55,449 nt of DNA. It comes from Gemmiger formicilis. GTDB taxonomy: Bacteria; Bacillota; Clostridia; Oscillospirales; Ruminococcaceae. A program made the translations under genes and the position numbers. The stretch lies in assembly GCF_018784445.1 (NCBI RefSeq), contig NZ_WQOH01000067.1, positions 1-55,449 on the forward strand, written 5' to 3'. Below the pieces are notes generated by a model. It did no database searches. It was not told the origin of the DNA and saw only the letters and a program-made list of their open reading frames with translations. Positions 48,844 to 55,449 of this stretch are shown piece by piece (within the stretch, counting starts at the first letter, position 1; every line of letters starts with the position of its first letter).

Positions 48844-48919
48844 AATAAATTCCTTTTATAGATAAGAGATAATAGATAAGAAATATGGTGGATCGCGTCG
48901 CTTTGCGCCGCACAAAATT

Positions 48920-48948
48920 ATTATACTTGTTTGCATATAAGGCGTCAA
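48920..48948 (-). promoter_or_regulatory. Sigma-A promoter of coaX
   Basis: TTGACG (48943-48948, minus) and TATAAT (48920-48925), spacer 17. It overlaps the coaBC promoter on the other strand. Confidence 0.8.
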
Positions 48949-48959
48949 TCTGCTATAAT
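48931..48959 (+). promoter_or_regulatory. Sigma-A promoter of coaBC
   Basis: TTGCAT (48931-48936) and TATAAT (48954-48959), spacer 17, with TGC before the -10. The overlap with the coaX promoter means the two cannot be occupied at the same time. Confidence 0.8.
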
Positions 48960-49060
48960 AACCACAATACAAATTTTGTTTTCGCCAAAGGCGAAAACTC
49001 CACCAATTTTATTATCTTTTATCTAGTATCTCTTATCTAGTTATTAAGGGTGTTGATTTT

Positions 49061-50254
49061 ATGTTACTTACCGGAAAAACCATCGTCCTCGGCATCACCG
49101 GGGGCATTGCCGCTTACAAAATGCCCAATGTGGCTCATGCGCTGGTCAAGCTGGGCGCGGATGTTCACGTATTGATGACGAAAAACGCCACTGAGTTTAT
49201 CTCGCCGCTGGTGTTTGAGACACTGACCCATCGCCGCTGCCAGGTCGATACCTTTGACCGCAACTTCCAGTACGATGTGGCCCACATCAGCCTTGCCAAC
49301 GCGGCGGACCTCATGCTGATTGCCCCGGCCACGGCCAACGTCATTGCTAAGATGGCTCACGGCCAGGCGGACGATATGCTGACCACCGTCACGCTGGCAG
49401 CGACCTGCCCCAAGCTCATCGCCCCGGCCATGAACACCCATATGCTGGAAAACCAGATTACCCAGGACAACCTGAAAACGCTGGAGCATTACGGCTTCAC
49501 GGTCATTCCCTCCGGGTCCGGTATGTTGGCCTGCGGCGATGTCGGCTCGGGCCGCCTGCCCGATGAGGGTGTGCTGGTGGATTACGTTCTGCGAGAGTTG
49601 GCCTGTGAGAAGGATCTGAAGGGCAAAAAGATCGTTGTCTCTGCCGGTGCGACCCAGGAACCGATGGATCCGGTGCGCTACCTGACGAACCATTCCACCG
49701 GTAAAATGGGGTATGCCGTGGCCCGCGCCTGTATGCTGCGCGGCGCAGACGTCACGCTGCTGGCGTCCACCGGCTGCACGCTGCCGCCGGTACCGTTTGT
49801 AAACATAGTGCCCTTCACCACCGCGGCTGACCTGTTTGAGGCTGTCAAGGCCAACGCTATGGACGCTGACGCCCTCGTCATGGCGGCCGCTGTGGCGGAC
49901 TACCGCCCGGCCACCGTGGCCGTCGATAAGGTGAAAAAACACGACGGCGAGATGAATATTGAACTGGAACGCACTGACGATATCCTCGCCTGGGTCGGCG
50001 TACACAAGCCAGAAAAGCTGTTCGTCTGCGGCTTCTCGATGGAGACGCGCGATTTGATTGAAAACTCCACCGCCAAGCTGAAAAAGAAGAACATGGACAT
50101 GATCGTCGCCAACAACTTGAAAGTCCCCGGTGCAGGTTTCGGTGTGGATACCAATGTCGTCACCATCATCACCACCCAGGGCATCACCGAACTGCCCCTG
50201 CAAAGCAAGGACGCCGTCGCCGGGCATATTGCCGACGCGATTGCAGGTAAATAA
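49061..50254 (+). CDS. coaBC: Bifunctional phosphopantothenoylcysteine synthetase/decarboxylase
   Basis: CoaBC joins cysteine to 4'-phosphopantothenate and decarboxylates the product to phosphopantetheine. The 397-residue protein has the flavin-dependent CoaC half (GITGGIAAYKMPNVAHALVK, active-site His in HISLANAAD, PAMNTHML, GSGMLACGDVGSGRL with the catalytic Cys). The CoaB half follows (VSAGATQEPMDPVRYLTNHS, then TGKMG, and KVKKHDGEMNIELERTDDI). Order and length are standard. It has its own promoter and a hairpin before asnB. Confidence 0.97.
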   Translation: MLLTGKTIVLGITGGIAAYKMPNVAHALVKLGADVHVLMTKNATEFISPLVFETLTHRRCQVDTFDRNFQYDVAHISLANAADLMLIAPATANVIAKMAHGQADDMLTTVTLAATCPKLIAPAMNTHMLENQITQDNLKTLEHYGFTVIPSGSGMLACGDVGSGRLPDEGVLVDYVLRELACEKDLKGKKIVVSAGATQEPMDPVRYLTNHSTGKMGYAVARACMLRGADVTLLASTGCTLPPVPFVNIVPFTTAADLFEAVKANAMDADALVMAAAVADYRPATVAVDKVKKHDGEMNIELERTDDILAWVGVHKPEKLFVCGFSMETRDLIENSTAKLKKKNMDMIVANNLKVPGAGFGVDTNVVTIITTQGITELPLQSKDAVAGHIADAIAGK

Positions 50255-50270
50255 AACAAAATCATACCCC

Positions 50271-50318
50271 TGCCCCCTCCTGCATACACTTTTACGAATG
50301 ATGCAAAGGGGGCATTTT
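50271..50318 (+). terminator. Terminator-like hairpin overlapping the asnB ribosome binding site
   Basis: TGCCCCCT (50271-50278) pairs with AGGGGGCA (50306-50313), with an inner TGCAT/ATGCA pair, followed by TTTTT and then directly the asnB ATG at 50320. The AAAGGGGG in the 3' arm is also the asnB Shine-Dalgarno. The structure could both end coaBC transcripts and hide the asnB start. Confidence 0.7.
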
Positions 50319-50319
50319 T

Positions 50320-52167
50320 ATGTGCGGAATTGCGGGGCAGGTGGGGCGCGACCCCCGGGCCATCCAGGCACACTATGGGGCGTACTGCGCCATGCAGCAG
50401 ACATTGGCACGGCGTGGGCCGGACCAGCGCGGTATGTATATCAGCGGCAGGGCAGCGCTCATCCACGCGCGGCTGGCGGTCGTTGACCTGGAAAACGGCC
50501 TGCAGCCCATGCAGCTGGATTGGAAGGGCGAAACCTACGTCCTCGTCTATAACGGCGAACTTTACAACACATCAGAGCTGCGTGCCGCGCTGGCAAACCG
50601 CGGCCATAGCTTCACCGGCCATTCGGACACGGAAGTTTTGCTCCACGCTTTTGCCGAATGGGGCGCGGATTGCGTGGAACGGTGCAACGGTATTTTTGCC
50701 TTCGCAGTCTGGCGGGTGAACGCAGGAACGCTCTTTCTGGCTCGCGACCGCTGCGGCGTCAAGCCACTGTTCTATACCCAGGCCGAGGATAGCCTGATTT
50801 TTGGAAGCGAACTGAAAACCCTGCTGGCCCACCCGGCAGTACCGCCACGCATCGACGCCAACGGTTTGGCTGAAGTACTGCTGCTAGGCCCTGGGCGCAC
50901 GCCGGGCTGCGGTGTTTTTCAAAACGTGCGGGAACTGCTCCCCGGCCAGTGCGCAACTTACGATGCCGACACCGCCCGCCTGACGCTACACACCTACTGG
51001 CAGCTGACCGACCACGACCACCCTGATGATTTTGCGGCCACGACGCGAAAAGTCCGTGACCTGGTGACGGATGCCATTGAGCGCCAGCTTGTCTCTGACG
51101 TACCCGTGGCGACATTCCTCTCGGGCGGGCTGGATTCCAGCCTGATTTCCGCCATTGCCGACACCCATTTTGCGGCGCAGGGAAAGCAGCTGCAAACTTT
51201 TTCGGTTGGCTACCGCGACAATAAAAAGTATTTTCATGCGACAAAATTCCAGCCCGGCGCGGATGCACCCTACATCCGCAAGATGAACGATTTTCTCCAC
51301 GCCCGCCACCACTGGGTCACGCTGGACACCCCGGAGCTTGTCCCTGCGCTGTATGCGGCGGTGGATGCCCGCGACCTGCCCGGCATGGCCGATGTGGATG
51401 CGTCACTGCTTGTGTTTTGCCAGCACATCAAGCCCCATGCCACTGTGGCCCTGTCGGGGGAATGCGCCGATGAGATTTTCGGCGGCTATCCGTGGTATCG
51501 TGACCCCGCCGTGCGGGAAAAGTACGGCTTTCCCTGGGCGCAGTCCACAGCCTACCGCGCGTCGTTCCTCAAGCCCGGCGTGCTGGGCGGCATTGACCCG
51601 GCTTCCTTTGTGGATACACGCTACCAGCAGACCCTGGCAGAAACATCCATCCGCCCCGGGCTGCCCGCAACGGAACGCCGTATGCGCCAGATGATCAACT
51701 TGAATTTCAAGTGGTTCATGCAGACGCTGCTCGACCGCAAGGACCGCATGAGTATGTACAGCGGCCTGGAAGTGCGCGTGCCATTCTGCGATTACCGCAT
51801 TGCGGAGTATCTCTACTCGGTGCCGTGGGAGTTCAAGGACTGGGGCGGGCAGGAGAAGGGCTTGCTGCGCGAAGCCATGCGCGGCGTGCTGCCAGATGAA
51901 GTACTGTGGCGGCGCAAAAGCCCCTACCCCAAAACTTGGAACCCCAGCTACCTGGCGGCGGTTACAGCCGAGCTGCGAGGTATTCTGGTCGACCCCGCCG
52001 CACCAATTTTGCGCATTATCAAGGCCGACGCACTGGAAACCCTGCTGGCGTCGGGCGCGGATAACCCCATCCCATGGTACGGTCAGCTTATGACCACTCC
52101 ACAGACCATCGCGTGGTTTGTGCAGCTGAATTATTGGTTGGAGAAATATAAGGTGGAGCTGGTGTGA
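50320..52167 (+). CDS. asnB: Asparagine synthase (glutamine-hydrolysing)
   Basis: AsnB makes asparagine from aspartate, ATP and glutamine. The 615-residue protein begins MCGIAGQVG, with Cys2 as the class II amidotransferase nucleophile, then RLAVVDLENGLQPM, VYNGELYN and GHSDTEVLLHAF. The synthetase half has the PP-loop VATFLSGGLDSSLIS near residue 268 and SGECADEIFGGYPWY. Length is typical of Firmicutes AsnB. No separate promoter is seen; expression may depend on read-through from coaBC past the hairpin that contains its ribosome binding site. Confidence 0.96.
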   Translation: MCGIAGQVGRDPRAIQAHYGAYCAMQQTLARRGPDQRGMYISGRAALIHARLAVVDLENGLQPMQLDWKGETYVLVYNGELYNTSELRAALANRGHSFTGHSDTEVLLHAFAEWGADCVERCNGIFAFAVWRVNAGTLFLARDRCGVKPLFYTQAEDSLIFGSELKTLLAHPAVPPRIDANGLAEVLLLGPGRTPGCGVFQNVRELLPGQCATYDADTARLTLHTYWQLTDHDHPDDFAATTRKVRDLVTDAIERQLVSDVPVATFLSGGLDSSLISAIADTHFAAQGKQLQTFSVGYRDNKKYFHATKFQPGADAPYIRKMNDFLHARHHWVTLDTPELVPALYAAVDARDLPGMADVDASLLVFCQHIKPHATVALSGECADEIFGGYPWYRDPAVREKYGFPWAQSTAYRASFLKPGVLGGIDPASFVDTRYQQTLAETSIRPGLPATERRMRQMINLNFKWFMQTLLDRKDRMSMYSGLEVRVPFCDYRIAEYLYSVPWEFKDWGGQEKGLLREAMRGVLPDEVLWRRKSPYPKTWNPSYLAAVTAELRGILVDPAAPILRIIKADALETLLASGADNPIPWYGQLMTTPQTIAWFVQLNYWLEKYKVELV

Positions 52168-52170
52168 TGT

Positions 52171-52196
52171 GGAGGGCGGCCAGTCCTCTGGCCGCC
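52171..52196. repeat. GTAGGGGC-related palindromic repeat
   Basis: GGAGGGCGGCCAGTCCTCTG then GCCGCC. The core GGCGGCCAG/CTGGCCGCC is a 9-bp stem with a short loop. The 5' flank is GGAGG rather than GTAGG. Confidence 0.5.
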
Positions 52197-52257
52197 GCAG
52201 CTCGTTCCCATCACTGCAGACCTTCCGCGCAAAAATAATTTATTTTTCCTCCCCATC

Positions 52258-52286
52258 TGTTCAAACCTTGCCTGATGTGCTATAAT
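52258..52286 (+). promoter_or_regulatory. Promoter of guaA
   Basis: Extended -10 TGCTATAAT (TATAAT at 52281-52286) with a weak TGTTCA (52258-52263) at 17 bases. The leader to guaA is only about 33 bases, so no guanine riboswitch fits. Confidence 0.6.
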
Positions 52287-52324
52287 AACTTAATAGGACT
52301 ACAAATAGAGAAGGGAGACCCCTC

Positions 52325-53869
52325 ATGCAGCAGGAAACTGTCATCGTTCTGGATTTCGGCGGTCAGTATAATCAGCTGATTGCCCGCCGTGTCCGCGAAT
52401 GCAACGTATATTGTGAGATCTATTCTTACCGTACCGACCTTGCCAAAATCAAGGCCAAGAACCCGAAAGGCATTATCTTTACCGGCGGTCCCAACAGCGC
52501 TTACCTGCCGGATTCGCCCACCATCGACCCCGAAATTTACAACTGGGGCGTGCCCATCCTCGGCATCTGCTACGGCAGCCAGCTGATGATGCACATGCTG
52601 GGCGGCAAGGTCTGCAAAGCGCCTGAGCGCGAGTACGGTAAAACGCTGGTTGACCTGGACACAGCCAGCCCGCTGTTTGATACGCTCCCCGCTCAGAACA
52701 TCTGCTGGATGAGCCACAATGACTACATCGAACAGGCTGCCCCCGGCTTTGAGATCGTCGCGCATACCCCCAACTGCCCGGTGGCTGCCGCGCAGGATAA
52801 GGCCCGCGGCCTGTATGCGGTGCAGTTCCATCCCGAAGTACTGCACACCGAGAACGGCACGAAAATTCTGCATAACTTCGTCTATAATGTATGCCACTGT
52901 GCTGGTGACTGGAAGATGGATTCTTTCGTCGAGAACTCCGTCAAGGCCCTGCGCGAGAAGATCGGCGACGGCAAGGTGCTCTGCGCCCTGTCCGGCGGCG
53001 TTGATTCCAGCGTCTGCGCAGCTATGCTGGCAAAGGCCATTGGCAAGCAGCTGACCTGCGTGTTCGTTGACCATGGTCTGCTGCGCAAGAACGAGCGCGA
53101 GCAGGTCTGCGAGGTCTTTGGCGAGGGCGGCCAGTTCGACATCAACTTTGTCTGCGTCGACGCCCGCGATCGTTTCTATAAGAAGTTGGCCGGTCAGGAT
53201 GCCCCCGAGCGCAAGCGCAAGATCATCGGTGAAGAATTCATCCGCGTGTTCGAGGATGAGGCAAAAAAGATCGGTGCTGTGGATTTCCTGGCCCAGGGCA
53301 CGATTTACCCCGACGTGGTCGAGAGCGGCCTCGGCGGCGAATCTGCCACCATCAAGAGCCATCACAATGTCGGCGGTCTGCCTGACTACGTGGACTTTAA
53401 GGAAATCGTAGAGCCCCTGCGCGACCTGTTCAAGGACGAGGTCCGCCAGGCCGGCCGCGAGCTGGGTCTGCCTGAGTACCTGGTCGCCCGCCAGCCGTTC
53501 CCCGGCCCGGGCTTGGCTATCCGCATCATTGGCGATGTAACTCCGGAGAAGGTCGCCATCGTGCAGGATGCCGACGCCATCTGGCGTGAGGAGGTCGACA
53601 AGCTGCCCATGGCCCAGCGCCCGAGTCAGTACTTTGCCGCGCTGACGAATATGCGCAGCGTCGGCGTCATGGGCGACGAGCGCACCTACGATTACGCCAT
53701 CGCCCTGCGTGCCGTTACGACGACCGATTTCATGACGGCCGAGGTCACGATCCTGCCGACCGAGACCATCACCACCGCCGCCAACCGCATCGTCAACGAA
53801 GTCAAGAACATTAACCGCGTTATGTTCGACTACACGACCAAGCCGCCAGCAACGATTGAGTTTGAATAG
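52325..53869 (+). CDS. guaA: GMP synthase (glutamine-hydrolysing)
   Basis: GuaA converts XMP to GMP. The 514-residue protein has a class I amidotransferase ([10 protein letters not shown], Cys in [15 protein letters not shown], His in [11 protein letters not shown]), then the PP-loop domain ([20 protein letters not shown] near residue 220) and the C-terminal dimerisation domain ([24 protein letters not shown]). The last codons, GAGTTTGAATAG, are the usual attachment site of guaA-specific integrative elements, and such an element starts immediately downstream. It has its own promoter and is followed by a terminator that lies inside the inserted DNA. Confidence 0.97.
   Translation: MQQETVIVLDFGGQYNQLIARRVRECNVYCEIYSYRTDLAKIKAKNPKGIIFTGGPNSAYLPDSPTIDPEIYNWGVPILGICYGSQLMMHMLGGKVCKAPEREYGKTLVDLDTASPLFDTLPAQNICWMSHNDYIEQAAPGFEIVAHTPNCPVAAAQDKARGLYAVQFHPEVLHTENGTKILHNFVYNVCHCAGDWKMDSFVENSVKALREKIGDGKVLCALSGGVDSSVCAAMLAKAIGKQLTCVFVDHGLLRKNEREQVCEVFGEGGQFDINFVCVDARDRFYKKLAGQDAPERKRKIIGEEFIRVFEDEAKKIGAVDFLAQGTIYPDVVESGLGGESATIKSHHNVGGLPDYVDFKEIVEPLRDLFKDEVRQAGRELGLPEYLVARQPFPGPGLAIRIIGDVTPEKVAIVQDADAIWREEVDKLPMAQRPSQYFAALTNMRSVGVMGDERTYDYAIALRAVTTTDFMTAEVTILPTETITTAANRIVNEVKNINRVMFDYTTKPPATIEFE
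53857..53869 (+). other. Probable attachment site at the 3' end of guaA
   Basis: The last codons of guaA read TTGAGTTTGAATAG. Elements that use the guaA 3' end are known to carry a short core of the type GAGTGGGAATA. A similar copy should lie at the other, unseen end of the element. The sequence composition changes from GC-rich to AT-rich directly after this point. Confidence 0.6.
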
Positions 53870-53877
53870 TTGGAGCT

Positions 53878-53918
53878 AAGCTGTAAAGCCTTTGTTTACA
53901 AGGGTTTTACAGCTTTTC
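53878..53918. terminator. Terminator between guaA and the integrase
   Basis: AAGCTGTAAAGCCTTTG, loop TTTA, CAAGGGTTTTACAGCTTTT: a stem with one or two mismatches and A/T tracts on both sides, usable by guaA (plus) and the integrase (minus). Confidence 0.8.
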
Positions 53919-53944
53919 CTTTATAGGATTGCATTTTCATTGCA

Positions 53945-55135
53945 TTATTTTTCTTCAACTGTTCTGTGATAGATTGCTGTATGTTGATTGCTGGTGTAAT
54001 CGGCAACACTGGTTGTTGCCGGAGTATAAGTGAGAACGCCAGTTAATTTTTTGGCAACTTCCACGTTGGTGTTGGGATATAAATGTCCATAGGTTCCTAA
54101 CGTGGTCTGTATCTTTTCATGCCCCAGACGTTCTTTAATCAATAAAGGATTTTCTCCCATACTGATGAGCAGGGAAGCATGGGAATGTCTGAGTGCATGA
54201 ATTTTGATACGGTGTACGCCTGCCAATCCAGCAAGCTTTTCTAATGCCCGTGGGAGGGTGTGCTTACTGGTGGGAATCCCATTATAGCTTAGTACAAGGT
54301 CGCAGCCCTTTAAAACCTTTTGCTGTACTTCCTGCCATGCTTTTAATTCTTTAATGGTATCTGTGTCAATATAGATAGTGCGAATACTGGCTTGTGTCTT
54401 TGGTTCCATAAATTTGTATTCATCCATTGTTTTATAGTACAGCGTTTTCGTTATACTTAAAAGTCCGGTTTCAAAGTTGATGTCCGACCATTGCAGGGCT
54501 GCGGCTTCTCCGATTCTCATTCCGGTCATAAACAGGAGCCAGTATGAGATGAAAAGGTAATGTTCGTAATAATCGCCCTTGTAGAGCAGGGAAATTACCT
54601 TTTGAAATTCATCCAGTGTCCAAAAATCCACTTTTGTTTTCTTGCTCTTGATGTTTCCTATCATTCGTGACGGATTTTTCTTTGCAAGACCGAGAACAAC
54701 TGCTCTGTCAAAGGCAATGGAGAGCATACCCTGTACAATACGGATATAGTTTGGACTAAATTCTTTTGCGAGTTCAAGCTGCCAGTTCTGGACGTTAATG
54801 GGTTCTATCTCATCCACCGTCATTTTGTAAAAGTATGAAAAATGCTTCTGAATGGTAGAACGGCGGTTCAGATAGGTACTTTCCTTTACCTGTGTTTTAT
54901 ACCAAGGCAGGTAAGTTTCTTCAATGAACTGTTGAAAGGATAGCTGCTGTTTCTTTTCCGTTAATTCCTCTGTGGATGTCAGCATAAGCTTTGAATATGC
55001 TTCTCTAGCTTCCTTTTTTGTCTTGAATCCGCTTTTGTATTTCTGAATCTGTTTTCCGGTAATCGGATGAAAACCTAAGTTTGCTCTAAAATAATAAGTT
55101 CCGTTTTCTGCTTTCTTAATAGGGTCTTTTGCCAT
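53945..55135 (-). CDS. Tyrosine-type integrase of an integrative element
   Basis: The 396-residue recombinase has an N-terminal arm-type DNA-binding domain (NGTYYFRANLGFHPITGKQI, an AP2-like fold), a SAM-like core-binding domain (about 65-160) and the catalytic domain. Catalytic residues are Arg in FMTGMRIGEAAAL, His-x-x-Arg in IHALRHSHASLL, His in LGHEKIQTTLG and the Tyr nucleophile in GTYGHLYPN. This is the Tn916/ICE type. The ATG at 55135 follows AAGGAG. Codon use is AT-rich, unlike the core genes. Its position at the guaA 3' end identifies the target site. Confidence 0.95.
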   Translation of the reverse strand: MAKDPIKKAENGTYYFRANLGFHPITGKQIQKYKSGFKTKKEAREAYSKLMLTSTEELTEKKQQLSFQQFIEETYLPWYKTQVKESTYLNRRSTIQKHFSYFYKMTVDEIEPINVQNWQLELAKEFSPNYIRIVQGMLSIAFDRAVVLGLAKKNPSRMIGNIKSKKTKVDFWTLDEFQKVISLLYKGDYYEHYLFISYWLLFMTGMRIGEAAALQWSDINFETGLLSITKTLYYKTMDEYKFMEPKTQASIRTIYIDTDTIKELKAWQEVQQKVLKGCDLVLSYNGIPTSKHTLPRALEKLAGLAGVHRIKIHALRHSHASLLISMGENPLLIKERLGHEKIQTTLGTYGHLYPNTNVEVAKKLTGVLTYTPATTSVADYTSNQHTAIYHRTVEEK

Positions 55136-55171
55136 GATTTCACTCCTTACATAAATGTGCAAGAAGTACAA

Positions 55172-55366
55172 TCAGTTTGATTTATCAGTAAAAGTAATCC
55201 CTAGCAATTCTTCCACAGCTTCTCTGGGAACCCTGTCCAGTTTGCGTGACTGATAGTAGGTATGCCCTTTTGAAATCATAAGTTTTTTTGCTTCTCTTAT
55301 GATGTCTGCTGCGAATGAAGTCCCATAACCCAGTTCTATTAAGTCTTTTTTTGTTACTGTAATCAT
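55172..55366 (-). CDS. DUF3173 excisionase-like protein
   Basis: The 64-residue protein begins MITVTKKDLIELGYGTSFAA and has a helix-turn-helix-like pattern ending in RVPREAVEELLGI. DUF3173 proteins lie directly before integrase genes of Firmicutes integrative elements and probably act as excisionase or directionality factor. It has a strong GAGGAGG site and lies 36 bases upstream of the integrase gene. A TATAAT at about 55380 may be its -10. The remaining 80 bases of the window hold no gene. Confidence 0.85.
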   Translation of the reverse strand: MITVTKKDLIELGYGTSFAADIIREAKKLMISKGHTYYQSRKLDRVPREAVEELLGITFTDKSN

Positions 55367-55449
55367 GTTCCTCCTCGTATTATAAAGTAGTAGTTATTAG
55401 AGTCCCTCTCCAAGGACAAAATGCTACAATAGACAAGGTGCTGTGGATT

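Larger units (their letters stand above)
48856..49040. repeat. AT-rich inverted repeats between coaX and coaBC
   Basis: Left arm 48856-48892 and right arm 48999-49040 are inverted copies: read in the same direction each has TCCACCA, an AT-rich stretch, then TTATCT units and CTCTTATCTA. TTATCT recurs three times per arm. The arms flank the two divergent promoters and a local hairpin (GTTTTCGCC, AAA, GGCGAAAAC at 48978-48998). They lie in the leaders of both genes. They may be a mobile repeat or a regulatory device; I cannot tell. Confidence 0.6.
53857..55449. mobile_element. One end of an integrative element inserted at guaA
   Basis: From 53870 to the window end the DNA is strongly AT-rich compared with the rest, and both genes are typical for integrative and conjugative elements of Firmicutes (tyrosine integrase at the edge, DUF3173 gene next to it). 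The integrase is at the guaA side, as expected. The rest of the element lies outside the window, so conjugation or cargo genes cannot be judged. Confidence 0.82.

Overview
The window reads as a chromosomal segment of a Gram-positive, high-GC member of the Clostridia, most like the Oscillospiraceae (Faecalibacterium, Subdoligranulum or Gemmiger neighbourhood). The reasons are a clostridial single-chain PurL, an archaeal-type PurO in place of the bacterial IMP cyclohydrolase, the SpoIVB-Spo0A pair of endospore formers, dedicated ECF transporters, HrcA/CIRCE control, and many small palindromic intergenic repeats. The genus is an inference from gene content, not a measured identity.

Layout. Bases 1-79 look like the end of an IS3-family insertion sequence. 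From 126 to 13233 on the minus strand lies a complete de novo purine operon, purE-C-F-M-N-O-H-D-L-B. It has a sigma-A promoter, a 30-codon leader ORF whose stop lies in a terminator-like hairpin, and a second perfect promoter between purE and purC. A PsiE-like membrane protein is divergent. fhs (14248-15909, minus) supplies 10-formyl-THF and is preceded by a ZTP riboswitch with an intrinsic terminator. Then come a glycosyltransferase, a MetA homoserine O-acetyltransferase, a trigger-factor-like lipoprotein, a YnzC protein, purA and a CDF metal transporter. A plus-strand operon carries malic enzyme, both fumarase subunits, a 71-residue unknown protein and a sortase. Around tRNA-Leu there are remnants of a tyrosine integrase and of an aldo/keto reductase.

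Further right are a YitT membrane protein, spoIVB-spo0A, a tRNA-Phe/tRNA-Gly operon, an ECF transporter operon (S, fused A-A', T), htpG with two CIRCE-like operators, a redox-like C_GCAxxG_C_C protein, and an operon-like run of esterase, D-lactate dehydrogenase and YkgJ cysteine-cluster protein. A minus-strand unit of zinc-ribbon membrane protein, DUF5685 protein and J-domain protein follows. An AT-rich solitary Mrr-type restriction gene sits beside rlmD. AraC regulator/galK, coaX (with two small genes) divergent from coaBC, asnB and guaA complete the core region. At the 3' end of guaA the composition drops sharply to AT-rich: a tyrosine integrase and a DUF3173 excisionase-like gene mark one end of an integrative element that runs off the window.

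Together purE-B, fhs, purA and guaA give nearly the whole route from PRPP to AMP and GMP (guaB is not here). The features I would look at first are the purE leader peptide/attenuator, the J-domain/DUF5685/zinc-ribbon unit with its two aspartate-rich motifs, the unknown protein between the fumarase subunits, and a palindromic repeat family whose arms vary in a compensated way.
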